DNA of 64,000 bases from Caprimulgus europaeus (lineage: Eukaryota; Chordata; Aves; Caprimulgiformes; Caprimulgidae), in NCBI GenBank assembly GCA_907165065.1, contig OU015529.1:9805554-9869553 (forward strand). Direction: 5' to 3'. Below the pieces are notes generated by a model. It was given only the letters and a program-made list of their open reading frames with translations. It did not search any database and was not told where the DNA came from. This document shows, one piece after another, positions 1-31,051 of this stretch. Positions within the stretch are counted from its first letter, which is position 1, and each line of letters starts with the position of its first letter. The translations under genes were made by a program, and so were the position numbers.

Positions 1-390
1 CAGTAATTATCATAGCAATGATGTAGTACCATTATTAAGAGGTTTTTTTTATTGCAGAAATCCAGGTAACATGAGGTTGCATAGTATGTAATCAGCTTGC
101 AAGAATGAGACCGAGTCTTACATAAGAAAAAGTTAAATTACTTGTCCACTTAACTTGTTCCACTAAGTCAGTCTCTAAGACATTTCTCTTGCATACTATT
201 AGTTTGCAGAGCAGGTCTATACTGTTAGAATAGCTAAGTATTGAACATTATTTGACTTAATTTTTAAGTAATGATAAACCTTGAGATAGATTACTTGCAG
301 ACAGTAGAATGTAAATGGAAGTACTCAGGTAAATTCCAGTAGCTTGTGTATTTTATTCATCTGCAAGTTTTGCCTTTTTATATGCAATGC

Positions 391-473
391 TTCTGCAAGA
401 TTTGGGGGTTGGACTAGATGATCTTTCGAGGTCCCTTCCAATCCCTAATATTCTGTGATTCTGTGATTCTGTG
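391..473 (+). mobile_element. CR1 LINE 3' end fragment
   Basis: The sequence matches the CR1 3' end (GGACTAGATGATCTTT, then GTCCCTTCCAATC) and ends in three copies of an ATTCTGTG-type octamer, the usual CR1 3' microsatellite. Only about 80 bases remain. The element reads on the plus strand. Confidence 0.85.
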
Positions 474-2133
474 TTCATAGCTTCAGATCTATGAATAGCC
501 CCTGAGGTCAGGGCTGAACAAACACTTAGGATGACTGCTACTGAAGGTAGCAAGAAGAAATATTTTTTTTCTTCTTTTTTTAGCATGTTACAGGACCATA
601 TATCAAGGTTTTCAATGTTCTCCTTATCTCCTGAGTCCTTGCTTTCCCTTACATACCTGTGAGACATTTCTGCCTTAAAAAGCTGCTGTGCTGTCCACTC
701 ATTGTGGTGGCAGGCTCTCCGCTCCCTGCTTTCCATTCCAGTCAGGTGTGCTATCAGCAACTGAACAGATAAGCACATCTCAGTTACAGTAGTATGAGAA
801 ATGGCTGCAACCCTTGCCAGTACTAGCCTTTAATGTTCTGTGTTCTGTGACTGCAGTTTACTTCTCCAAGTACTCATGTAGTATTTAGAATGGACATAAT
901 ATGTGCTGATGCAGATTTAAACTTAATTTTTGTGAATATCACGGGATAATGAGGAAAAGTATGCATGCTCCTTGTTCCTTTGAAGAACACATCTATGATG
1001 AGAAAGTGTCTTTTTTAAAAAAGAAGAAAAAACCCCCAAGTTTTGGTTTTGAAAGGTACAACTTCTCTCTGTTTTGATGTATGTGTACAGAGAGATGTTT
1101 TGTTTGCTCGTGCAGACTGGGCCCTGGGCCCGTTATTGCTGTAAAGGAAGGTTGCCTGGGCTGCGTTCGTGTTCCTCATTCTCTGCTTCTCACATCACCA
1201 GGGTTTGAATTGATGCCTTTCCACTTGCATTGCTTTGCATTGTGGTGTTGTGGGGAAGCACAGACACTGTCTCCTTGGCTTTAGAACAGGAGCAGGAATG
1301 TGGGGAAGGTGTGTTAGAGTGTCAAAGTAATTGTGAGCTGTGAAACAGAGGAGGAGGAGGACAGGTCAAACCAGTTGTGTGAGTGCTGAGTCCTGTCACA
1401 GCAGCAGGAAGTGTTAAGAGGCCATTGACAGAAAGCTTTCCGTATGCCACACTAGGTATGTGACAGTTTCACAAGATGGCTTGTTATTCAAGGTATTCAA
1501 GGTATGCAGGCTGGCAAGCTTGGGCTGGGCTGATCTTAAAATGGGACTTTGAGAAGTTCCTACCCTGGGCGTTTTAAGTTGACTTGGAAGGGGTTACTTT
1601 GTCCTGTGGCATAGGCAGCAGAGGGACATACACCATGAGGGTGAGGCAGACAGCATGTGGAGGGGACTGAGGAGCAAGACACTTGCCATCCTGTTCAGAT
1701 GATGGTTGCCCCTGGGGAAGGAGCAGAGCAAATGGTTGAAGGTAGAGACTTAGCAAAACAGTGCAAGAAGGTCGGCTGGTGCTCACCTCGTGCTTTGCCA
1801 TGACTCAAGGCACTGTGCTGACCTACCATGACATACTCGTCTGATGCATTAACAGGATATCAGTACACAAAACAGCTGACCTGCTTGAGTCAGGATTTGC
1901 CTTTTATGATTGCTTTTGATGCTTTCTGAAGACACTAAGCTGTTTTGTTTTCTTCGTGTGGTATTTTGTAAGAGGGTGATACATAACCTTATTCCTTCCC
2001 TGATTTTGGGAGAGTCACTTTACAAGGATGGGGAGGATAATAGAAGATGGATATTAAACCTGGAGAGACGTGGAGCTGCTATCAAATATGTACCTGGTCT
2101 CTAAGTATTACCTGGGACTTTACTGTGTTTGTA

Positions 2134-2149
2134 TGTTTCACGTGAAACA
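2134..2149. repeat. 16-bp perfect palindrome with central CACGTG E-box
   Basis: TGTTTCACGTGAAACA reads identically on both strands. The core is a CACGTG E-box. No second copy was noticed nearby. A regulatory role is unproven. Confidence 0.6.
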
Positions 2150-2362
2150 GTCAAATACTAGCATGTTTCATTTCAACTAGCTACTGCTAGGCTGGCAAGG
2201 TTTATTTTTTTAAGCTACTTTCACACAAAACCTTTTTCTTACAAAGCAGGAGCCTTTTCTTTAGTTTTCTCTCTCTGGCCTTATAAAGGAGATATCTGCT
2301 GTTTTCAGTTGCCTGAGGTAGGCACAACAAACATGAGTATTCAAGAGGTATTTGAATATCAA

Positions 2363-4155
2363 GATCATAGAATCACAGAATGGTTTGGGCTGGAAGGGAC
2401 CTTAAAGCTCATCCAGTTCCAACCCCCCTGCCAGCAGCAGGGACACCTTCCACTAGACCAGGTTGCTCAAAGCCTCATCCAACCTGGCCTTGAACACTTC
2501 CAGGGAGGAGCAGCCACAGCTTCTCTGGGCAACCTGTTCCAGTGTCTGACCACCCTCACAGGAAAGAATTTCTTCTTAATATCTAAATATTAAATCTAAA
2601 TCTTAATATCATCTAAACCTCCGCTCTTCCAGTTTAAAGCCATTTCCCCTTGTTCTGTCACTCCCTGCCCTTGTAAAAAGCTCCTCCCCAGCCTTCCTGT
2701 AGACCCCCCTCAGGCACTGGAAGGCTGCTAGAAGGTCTCCCTGGAGCCTTCTCTTCTCCAGGCTGAACAGCCCCAACTCTCTCAGCCTGTCCTCACAGCA
2801 GAGGTGCTCCAGCCCTGGGATCATCCTTGTGGCCTCCTCTGGACTCGTTCTAACAGGTCCATGTCTCTCTTGTGCTGGGGGCTCCAGAACTGGACGCAGC
2901 ACTCCAGGTGGGGCCTTATGAGAGCGGAGTAGAGGGGGAGAACCACCTCCCTTGACCTGCTGGCCACACTTCTCTTGATGCAGCCCAGGACACGGTTATT
3001 GGCCTCTGGGCTGCAAGTGCACATTGCCGGCTCATGTTGATCTGCTCATCCACCACCACTCCCAAGTCCTTCTCTTCAGAGCTGGTCTCAAGCCACTCAT
3101 CACCCAGCCTGTATTTATGTTTGGGGTTGCCCCAAGCCAGGTGCAGGACCTTGCATTTGGCCTTGTTGAACTTCATCAGGTTAGCACAGGCCCACCTCTC
3201 AAGCCTGTCAAGGCCCCTCTGGATGATGTCCTGTCCCTCTAGGACGTCAACTGCACCACACAGCTTGGTGTCATCGGCAAACTTGCTGAGGGTGCACTCA
3301 ATGCCCCTGTCCATGTCACTGACAAAGATGCTGAAGGGCACCGGTCCCAATACCAAACCTTGAGGGACACCGCTCATCACCGGTTTCCACTCAGACATGG
3401 AGCTGTTGACCACAGTTGTTTGAGTGCGACCATCCAGCCAGTTCCTTATCCACTGAGTGGTCCATCCATCAAACCCACGTGTTTCCAATTTAGAGACAGG
3501 GATGCCATGCGGAAGGGTGTCAAACGCCTTGCACAAGTCCAGGTAGATGACATCAGTTGCTTTAGCCTTATCCACCAACGTTGTGACCCCATCATAAAAG
3601 GCCATAGGTTTGTCAGGAATTATTTGCCCTTGGTGAAGCCATGCTGGTTGTCACCAATCACTTTCTTGTTCTCCATGGGCCTTAGCATAGTTTCTAGGAG
3701 TATCTGCTCCATGGTCTTGCCTGGCACTGAGGTGAGACTGACCAGCCTGTAGTTCCCCAGGTCTTCCTTGTTACCCTTTTTAAAAATGGGGGTTATGTTC
3801 CCCTTTTTCCAGTCTGTGGGAACTTCACCAGACTGCCAGGACTTCTCAAATATGATAGATAGTGGCTTTGCAGCTTCATCCACCAGTTCCCTCAGGACCC
3901 ATGGATGCATCTCATCAGGTCCCATGGACTTGTGCACCTTCAGATTCTTTAGGTAGTCCTGAACTGTTCTTCTCCTACAGTGGGTGGCTTTTCATTCTCC
4001 TGGACCCTTCCTTTGCTTTCTAGGACTAGGGCAGCGTGGCACAAGGCCTTGTCAGTGTCCCAGGTGACCGGGTCTCCCGTTGCCTTCTGGAGAGGGCCCA
4101 CATTTTCCCTGGTTTTCCTTTTCTCCCCAGCATACCTGTAGAAGCTTTTTTTGCA
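2363..4155 (-). mobile_element. CR1 LINE, 5'-truncated, with decayed reverse transcriptase
   Basis: This is the longest CR1 copy in the window, about 1.8 kb, inserted antisense to CCDC186. Its 3' end is at 2363 (reverse complement of the CCATTCTGTGATTCTATGAT-type end). Reading leftward on the minus strand, the ORF2 reverse transcriptase is recognisable: [19 protein letters not shown] near 3770, [10 protein letters not shown] near 3545, SGVPQG near 3370 and the catalytic FADDTKL near 3270, then the C-terminal [11 protein letters not shown] and [18 protein letters not shown] blocks. The frame shifts at least at about 3610, 3000 and 2860, so it cannot make a working protein. The 5' part (endonuclease, ORF1) is absent, as usual for truncated CR1. 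Confidence 0.93.
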
Positions 4156-7100
4156 AGATGAACTTGCATTGGCAGTTGCTCCAGGTGATTTCTTTGTGTG
4201 GATATTTCTGGTGTGAAGATACATTGTGATCCTATGCCAAATTGTTAAGTTTTCTGTCTGTTTAAAAGTTAGTACTGAGAACATGAAAACTGGAACTGTG
4301 CGGTGGCAGCAGGGAAAATAAAATCTGCTCAGGTCATGAACAGATCCCGATAGATTTGGGCAGATAGACCTAAAATACTGTGTATTGGAATCAAAAGGGC
4401 TGTGAACATTCTCGGTGTGGTAACTTATATCCTGGGTAGCACAGAAAATTAGAGTAGGTCTGCAGGGAACACTTGAGTCATCATAATTTACTTCTCATGC
4501 TTTAACCGATTTGTATAGTTACTATTCAAATTCCCTGTGTGTTTGATACAAAACCTAGGCTTTATTTATGATGGATATTAAGTGCAAGATGTTATGGATG
4601 TGGAGTTGGTGGCATTTTATCACTCTGCAACTAATTGAGTTATGCAAATAATTGTATTTCTGCTTCTACCTAGATTAATCTTTCTCTCTAATACTAACTA
4701 ACAGTATTATTTACAGAAGGAGGTAACACAGTAAGATGAAAACTTAGTATATTTCCCAATGTACTGTCTTTTTCACCTGTTTTCATGTGAAGAGAAATAC
4801 CATCCAGTTTGCTGACTGGACTGGAGATTTTGGGTAATCAAAATTAATTACCTTCCTGTAACCAACAGGAAGGTTCACATATCTGATTTTACCACTCCTT
4901 CTCTTGTGGGAGTGGTGAGCCGCAGCAGCTGGGCAGTGATGAGCAGCTTTGAGGCAGTAATACATCAAACAACTGCACGTTTTTGGGGGGTTTTATAATA
5001 CTTTAGAGAGTACTTTAGAAAAGGCTTAAAATGAGACAAAATCCCCCTCTGATCATTCCAGAGAAAGTGTCAGCAAGAACTTAGGCTAGAGTAACTGCTG
5101 TAGGAAAAAAGATGTACCTCAGCTTTATACTAATAGAGTCTCTTTCCACAGCTGAGTATGTGGATTGTAAGCTACCTGTGACAAGAGGGAACAGATACTA
5201 GAAGGTGGATTTCTCTTCCTTCTTAACTACATCATTTGCAAATTGTCTTGTGGTGTGTTAAATGCACCAGTCTCAAAACATTGGGTTTTTTTTAACAGCT
5301 TTTTAATTAAGTAGGAACTTGTGTGTTCTGCTACTATCAAACTGAATGCTTTTTTTTGCAGTTGTGTTCATTTTCTTTGCTTGCAGATTGAGATGTCAGA
5401 GGGCATTGTTTCTTTTATTTGTTTTATTTTAGAATAACAGCAGTACATTGTGAACTTTCATAACTAGCAGAAGTTATCAAAAAGAAGATAGGTACCAAAA
5501 GAGAACTTGTTTTGGCTGCACAGAGTGGATGGATTTGTTGGCTCCAGTGTTGACCTAAGCATAAATCCTTTGATGCAAAGGGGAATCAGAGGTTTTATTA
5601 ATAACAGGCAAGATCTGTTTGTAAAATGGGGAGTCCTTGTAAAAGTTTCACATTGTGTATAAACTCACATTCACCATCTCTGTTCTCCTTTGTAGCTTTC
5701 CTTACCATTTGCTTTCTGGTCCCTATTGACTTGTACAGGTACAGGCTGTAACATTGAGGATTTTGCTTTGAAACCAAAAAGGAAAAGTGGTTTGCTTGTT
5801 ACTTAAAAATGTGTAATTGTCAGTTGATGATTTGTGACTGTTGTCCACTTCATACTTTCAGCCTTGTAGTCAGTTTTCCTTGTGCCTTTCTCTTGATTAA
5901 CTGGCAGTTGCAGCCCAACTGTTGGTTTCAGATACTAGCGGTAGGTTTTTTGTTTTATGGTATTTCCTGGTAGAAACAGCTGGGCTGAGGCTGCTGCTTT
6001 TTTCCCTTATCTGATTTTTATACCTAATAGTGAAAGGTGATAGTGGTAGCAATTAGTCACAGATCTAATGGGATCCACATATTCCTCTGTAAGCCTCAGT
6101 CCTAAGTGTCGGTTAATTAGGAGGAGCCCAGCAGCACGAAGGGTTTCCTTTCAGACTGAGTCAAGGTGCAGAGCACGGAGCTGAACAACTCAAAGTGTGT
6201 CAGAGGGAGATAAACAAATGAGAAAACAAGTACGAAAACAAGCTCAGTGAAGCAAGGTGGCAAGGTTACTGCTTCCTTGGAGATAATTGTCAAATAGCTG
6301 AGTTGAATTTATAAATGAAAAATTTGCCTTGTTACTAAATAGTCTAATTTAGCCAGTATTGGGGGATAGGGCTACATCTGAAAGTTATGACTGCTGTAAT
6401 GAATTCCTCCTAATAGAAATCATGTGATAAGGGCTTCTTGTGCTTGCTAAAAATGTCACCAGTCTTTTCAGACACCTGACCATCTGGGATTCCTGAAAAA
6501 GAAGATACAGCACTATACTCAGGCTCTTCCATAAGCGTTCTGGCTATTTGGATCTCAGTATGGTGTCATACTAGAAGAACACTTTCTGCATAGCTTTTCA
6601 ACTCCTCAAATGTTTGCTCTGCAAGCTACTTTTTTTGAGAGAGAGCAAATCTGCCCCAGGCCATCTGTGCTCTTCCAGCAAGGGATTTTGGCTGCTTGAA
6701 AGCAGATGGGAAAGAGGATCCCATCCCCATCCTCCCCCAGCCCCTTCCTTCCTGTAGGTTGCTGGGTACAAATACATTGTGCTGTATGAGTGGGGAGTGA
6801 GGATGTGACAGTGAGGAAGTTGTATGTTCTGCCTGGATGGAGTCACCATCTGGGGTAAAAATGGGTATTCCTGCATATTACTGCTTTCAAATAGTGTCTA
6901 GGAAAATAAAAGCTGTAAGGCTTTAGATACTTTGTTTTTCTAATTGTTCTTTTATGTCGTAGTGCTTTTCAGAGGTGATGACCTTGACTTTTTGTGCATT
7001 AAATCATAGAATTATTAATTCTAAAAAGCTCTGCTTTTTTAACTTGTCTTGGCATTTATGTCCCAGTACTTCCTGTTTGTTATCCTTGATTTCTCACCTG

Positions 7101-7305
7101 CTTTTAGAAAAACTTGTGCTGGAGCATTTACTTAAAAGTTAGGCTAGAAAAAGAACAAACTCTGCATAACATTTATATATCTAGATATTTTTGCCCTTTG
7201 AATTTTACTCTCCAGTAGCCTTTCTTTCTCCTTTCTCAATCTTTTTCAAATTTGATTTTGAATATAACATGTTGTGTACTGTGAATTCTAGATTTCCAAA
7301 GGAAA

Positions 7306-26487
<19,182 letters not shown>

Positions 26488-26866
26488 CTAAAACTTTTAT
26501 GGAATACCCAAGATGGAGATGCAAAAAAGGCAGGTGCTACAGACCAGTGTTTTTTTACATTTTTCCTGAAATTTGATTGCCTGCCAGCACAAGCATCTGG
26601 TATTTTGCATATGCAGCCTTTACCCATACAGGCTTACTCGTGTGAGAGATCTACAGGGTTTGGCATCACCATGGTTCTGTCTGCCCAAGGTTCTTTCTAC
26701 CCTGAGGAGTTGCTGAATTTTACTACACACTACGTCTATGTAAAACTTTTATTTGAAGTGACATGCAGATGCTTTGCAGTGCATACTATATTTTGAGTGA
26801 GTTGCAGTGAAGTTTTGATTTCTGCACTGTATAATTAATCAGTCTATTAATGATGGAGCTTGAAAA

Positions 26867-26872
26867 AATAAA
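26867..26872 (+). terminator. Proximal polyadenylation signal AATAAA (CCDC186)
   Basis: AATAAA lies 380 nt after the stop, with T/G-containing sequence downstream (TGTCTTAGTTGCTGTTG). It is a candidate for a short-UTR isoform. Confidence 0.55.
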
Positions 26873-29800
26873 CCCAATTATGTCTTAGTTGCTGTTGAAC
26901 ATATCCAATGTTACTGAGCTATAAGGGCTTTCAGACATTATTTCATTCCTTGCATATTATTTCTGATACTTCGGTTGATTAAGCATTTTTGACATATGCA
27001 TGGAAAAATGCTTTGTCACTAAATTTTGGGTTCTAACTGGTGGCCATGATATTGTATATTTTCTGCTTTAGATTAACATTCAGCTGGTCGGTTTCTTTAT
27101 TCAAAAGAAGTAAAGCAATGGTATAACTAAGGGATTAGCAGCTTTCTGATTCAGTTGTTGAGTATGTGTAACTGAAACAAATGGCAATTCAGCAGATCCT
27201 GTAAACCTTTGATCTTTAGATGTATGGATCTAAAGTAGTCTGCTATCAGATAATTGGTTAGTAAAGTTCTCTGACCTTCTGCATAACTAACAGCATTTAA
27301 AAAGTTGGAGTTTTAACTGCCCATTGTTACATACACACAGGCAGACATCATGATTGCATCTGTTTTCAGATGATCAGAAAATCTGTTTTCAAAGAGAAAT
27401 GGAAGCTGAGTACATTTTCTCATTAGCTGTGGCTAGACCAGCTAGTGAAAATAATAGTAAGAAATGGGAAATATATCTAAATGAGATTCTAATCTGTTGT
27501 TTGGACTGTGAAAGTAGCACAAAGATCTGTGCAACTCCTTAATTTTACTGTTGTGAAGAATTAGTTGGTGGAAATGGCATGAACTGAGAACTGTTACTTC
27601 TTCAGTATTTGAGAGGGTGGTGGAGGAAGAGTATCAAGATTTTCTGGTTAGTCACAACATCATGTTCACAATTTAATTCCAGGATAAGTAATTTACAGGA
27701 CCTGAAATATCTCTATTCCAGCAGTAAATGCATAGATTTCTGTATTTATTGCCTTTTGACCAGAATTAATTGAACAGTTCACAGTGTAAATACATACTTT
27801 GGTTTTTTATATAAATACTTGAGCTTCCTATTGTCATTAAAAGAGATTCCATGTACATTTAAAATAGCAATGCTTTAGCTATTTTAATTAGAAAGGATAC
27901 TTGGGGGGAGGGGGATCTGTCTTACTGCAGGCACCATTTGCTGTATGATACACAAAACAAGGGGCCTGAATCCAGCAGCACAGGAGAGGATAATTTATCA
28001 AAGCATCTAGGTGACTTATGGGTGTGTACTCCACTTCCAGGTGCCACTGAGTCCCTTGAGCTTTGTAATTAACCAAATTGAGTAAAGGGGGATGATTTGG
28101 TTTGAGTAGTTTGATTCAAGACAGGGAGACTTCCTGTTTATTTTTAAGATAAGCATCTCTGAAAGTTCTTGTGGGATCAAGAGCTGGTTTGTGGTCCAGA
28201 GAGCTTCAGGAATCTTGGATGGCAGGTCCCTTCAGTGTCGAAGGTTTAAGTATTTCTTTAGAAGGGGAGGGTGGAAAAAAATTATTTAAAACCTGACCAA
28301 GCATTCTAGAAACTGTGATCCTTTAATCTGGATGGGGTTTTATACATATATTTTTCTAATTCCTGAGAGCAATGGTTATCTGAAGCGTGAGGGAATTTGG
28401 ACCAGTCCAGCCTCATGGGACTACCTCTGCTTTACTGTTGTTTAAGTGATGTGAAGAGGAAAATACCTGGCTCTGCTAAAACAGACCTGTCACCAGCTTC
28501 CAGGAAGTGAACACGCAGTTGTTCATGACCCAACTAGGCCTTCTACTGAAAGAAAGTATTTAGAACAATTTGCATGTCAAAACATAGCTTAGGTCTTGTA
28601 TGTTTGTGTTTTCATGCTTTAATGTACCAGATCTCTGGATATTTTCAGACCTTCAACTGAATGACTCCAGTATTTTAGATACCATGTGAATATTGTAATC
28701 ATTTAATGTATGTTCTCCAGATGTACAATGTGAATGAAGGAGAGGTGTGGTGCAGATGGAATAAGTGCAATGACATTGTGGAAATTCTTCTTTCTTTTTG
28801 GTGTGGTTATTTCTCTTTTTAAGTTATTTGAGAAACCTAGTTGTTAGCTGCCCTGCCCCGCTGGAAATCTTGCTTCCTCTTTGTAGCACTAGTAACTTCT
28901 CAGACTCTTTCTTGGTTATAGAGACACAAAAAGCAGCCAAAATATCACATTGTTTATTGTGCACGGTATTTCCATGGACCAAAGTCATCTTCTACAGGAG
29001 TTATTTTAAATATACCTGGGAGAGAGGTATAAGTTTTGTTGTAGCTCACACATTGGCAAATGACTCTCTATCCAGTAAGCCCAGGATGTGACGAATACAT
29101 GACAAGGGTCAGCCAGCAACTTTGATTAATGATGTTGCCCATTGCTGAGAGGCAGTGGTGTATTAGCCAGAAAAATGTTGGTGGCCAGCCACCTGCCTGT
29201 TGTTTCCATAGGGTAATTGTCAGGAGTGTGGTATTGTTGGTGCACGTAGCAAGAACCCTGCTGTGAAAAGGTGTGTTTCTGTGGGGTGGTTCACACAGGT
29301 GAGCACCAGCCGGTGCAAGGCTTGGGTGACAGTCACATTTCACTCACTCTTGTTTGGGAAACTCTTTGTGTTATCAGCCTGAGATTGAAAACTGTCCTCA
29401 GATAAACTGAATTTTAGGGACAAACTGATAAACTGATTTTGAAGGCAGCCTTGAGCAGTTAGCTACATACCTCTGATTGAAATTCAGTGTCCATTAGAGG
29501 TGTAGTTGCCACAGGCTGCTTTTGAAGACTCTGAGCTTGTAGCTAGTTGTGTCCTACAGGCTTAAACATCTGCTTCTTAAATACTCAGGGTGCTCATTTA
29601 ATTCAAACATCACACATCCAGATGTTGTTAGAGGCCCTACACGAAGCTGCCTGTGCTTTTCCACCCTCTGAAAAATCCAGCATTGTTGTTGTCTAAAGCC
29701 AGCCCATCTGAACTGTTGTACACTATAGATTCACCGGCTTTCTGCCACACAGGCTTGTGCAATATTTTTAATTTTAGTCTTCAGAAAACAGTGGAGATCA

Positions 29801-30391
29801 ATTGGTTCCTCAGATAGGTTTTCATCATCTTCACTTGCTGCTGGCAACACCTGCAGTATCTCTAGGTAATAAAACCGAAGTTACTATCTTGAAACATTTT
29901 TCATGATGATATTTTGGTGCATAACTAAAAAAAAGTGAAATAAATAAAAAAAAAAATTAGATCTCTGGCTCCCACTGAATGGGGTGTGAAGCTGAGTGCC
30001 CACATGCTGCAGGGACCCAAACAGGAAGGGGTTCAGAGGAGAAGGGCTGTCCCAGGGGCCTGTGATGGAAGCAGCTGTGCTGGTAACTGTCAGCAGTAGG
30101 TGGCACTAGAAATCAGAGTTACTGTGTCTGCACCACGACCTGAAACCGGGCAGAGGGCTGCCTTGCAGAGGGAGCTGGGTGGCATTTAAAGCTTTTCCAA
30201 GGTGGATGGGGCTTTCCTTTCCTTCCCATTTTCGTGTTCTAACTGAAACTCTGTTGAATCTTCTAATGTATGTGTGTATGTTGTCTGGATATACACAGAA
30301 TGTCTATTGATTTTAATTTTGTAGATACCTGTTCCTGTATAAAGTTTTTGAAGATACCACTATACATTATGTATATATTGTACTTTGAAAT

Positions 30392-30397
30392 AATAAA
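30392..30397 (+). terminator. Distal polyadenylation signal AATAAA (CCDC186)
   Basis: AATAAA is followed after about 20 nt by GTGTGAAAGTCTGGTTTGGG, a GT-rich downstream element. It is the best polyadenylation site by inspection and marks the likely end of the gene. Confidence 0.7.
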
Positions 30398-30981
30398 CAG
30401 ACAAATGTGTGAAAGTCTGGTTTGGGTCTGTGGTTTCTACCATTGAGGATTGGCTCTGGATTGCACTGGTAGCCCTTGGTGAAGGCCTGTGGTGGCAGCA
30501 GGTGCTCTGTGTTGGGTGATCATCTGCAGCGAGTGGGAGCCTCCCCTCTCACAGTCGTGGCACGGCTCATAACCCAGTACTCTGGGCTAAAAACAGCTCT
30601 TAACTGGCAGGAAACCATTCTTGCCAGCATAGGTGCTGGGAGGGCCCCATAAAAGCCCTCTCTTGTTTCCCCTCGAGTGGATGTAACTCTCTATAACTCT
30701 TTATCATTTGATCTGTGGCTGGAGCATCCACAGCTGGGCAGGGTGATGCTTGCTGCCAGCTCCTACTTTTCTATTGTCCTATCTAAACAAGCGGTGGCAG
30801 AGCATCTTGCTGCACACCTCTCCTGCTGCCAGTCAGTCTTAACAGCAAAGGCAGAGAGAATAGGGCTGCACACCTTTCCTGCTGTGCTTCATCTCTGGGA
30901 AATGGCTGGGACTGGTCCATCCTAAGGAGAGGTGATGGCTGTGCAGCAATTCAGTGCTGCCCATCCCAGTCCTCTTTTCCT

Positions 30982-31051
30982 GGCAGTGCCAGGTTTATGG
31001 TTGGACTGGATGATCATAATGATCTCTTCCAACCAAACTATTCTGTGATTC
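30982..31051 (+). mobile_element. CR1 LINE 3' end fragment
   Basis: The segment has TGGCAGTGCC, GGTTGGACTGGATGATC, TCTTCCAACCAAACTATTCT and a terminal GTGATTC. It is a plus-orientation CR1 tail of about 70 bases. Confidence 0.85.

Larger units (their letters stand above)
1..7291. other. Noncoding DNA upstream of the first CCDC186 coding exon
   Basis: I see no supportable coding exon here. The stretch is AT-rich, without a CpG island or obvious promoter, so the CCDC186 promoter and 5' noncoding exon are probably left of the window and this is likely the first intron (inference). Recognisable content is three CR1-related stretches: a short 3' end at 391-473, a long antisense copy at 2363-4155, and unique sequence between them. 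A pyrimidine-rich tract at about 7218-7250 precedes the coding exon. A 16-bp perfect palindrome sits at 2134-2149. Confidence 0.5.
26488..30415 (+). other. CCDC186: CCDC186 3' UTR (probable full extent)
   Basis: The stretch after the stop is AT-rich, without credible coding frames, and ends at the strong polyadenylation signal at 30392-30397 followed by GT-rich sequence. Human CCDC186 mRNA also has a 3' UTR of several kilobases (from memory), which supports the long form. A nearer signal at 26867-26872 could give a UTR of about 400 nt. An A-rich run with AATAAA at 29939-29960 is more likely an internal A tract. Confidence 0.65.

Noticed and set aside
2609-3937. Reverse transcriptase frames as a possible gene
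   Set aside because: They belong to a truncated CR1 LINE with several frameshifts and no 5' half, so they are repeat remnants and not a domesticated gene.
29936-29960. AATAAA plus A-run as the CCDC186 3' end
   Set aside because: The A-run is genomic and would cause internal priming; no GT-rich element follows, while 30392 has one.
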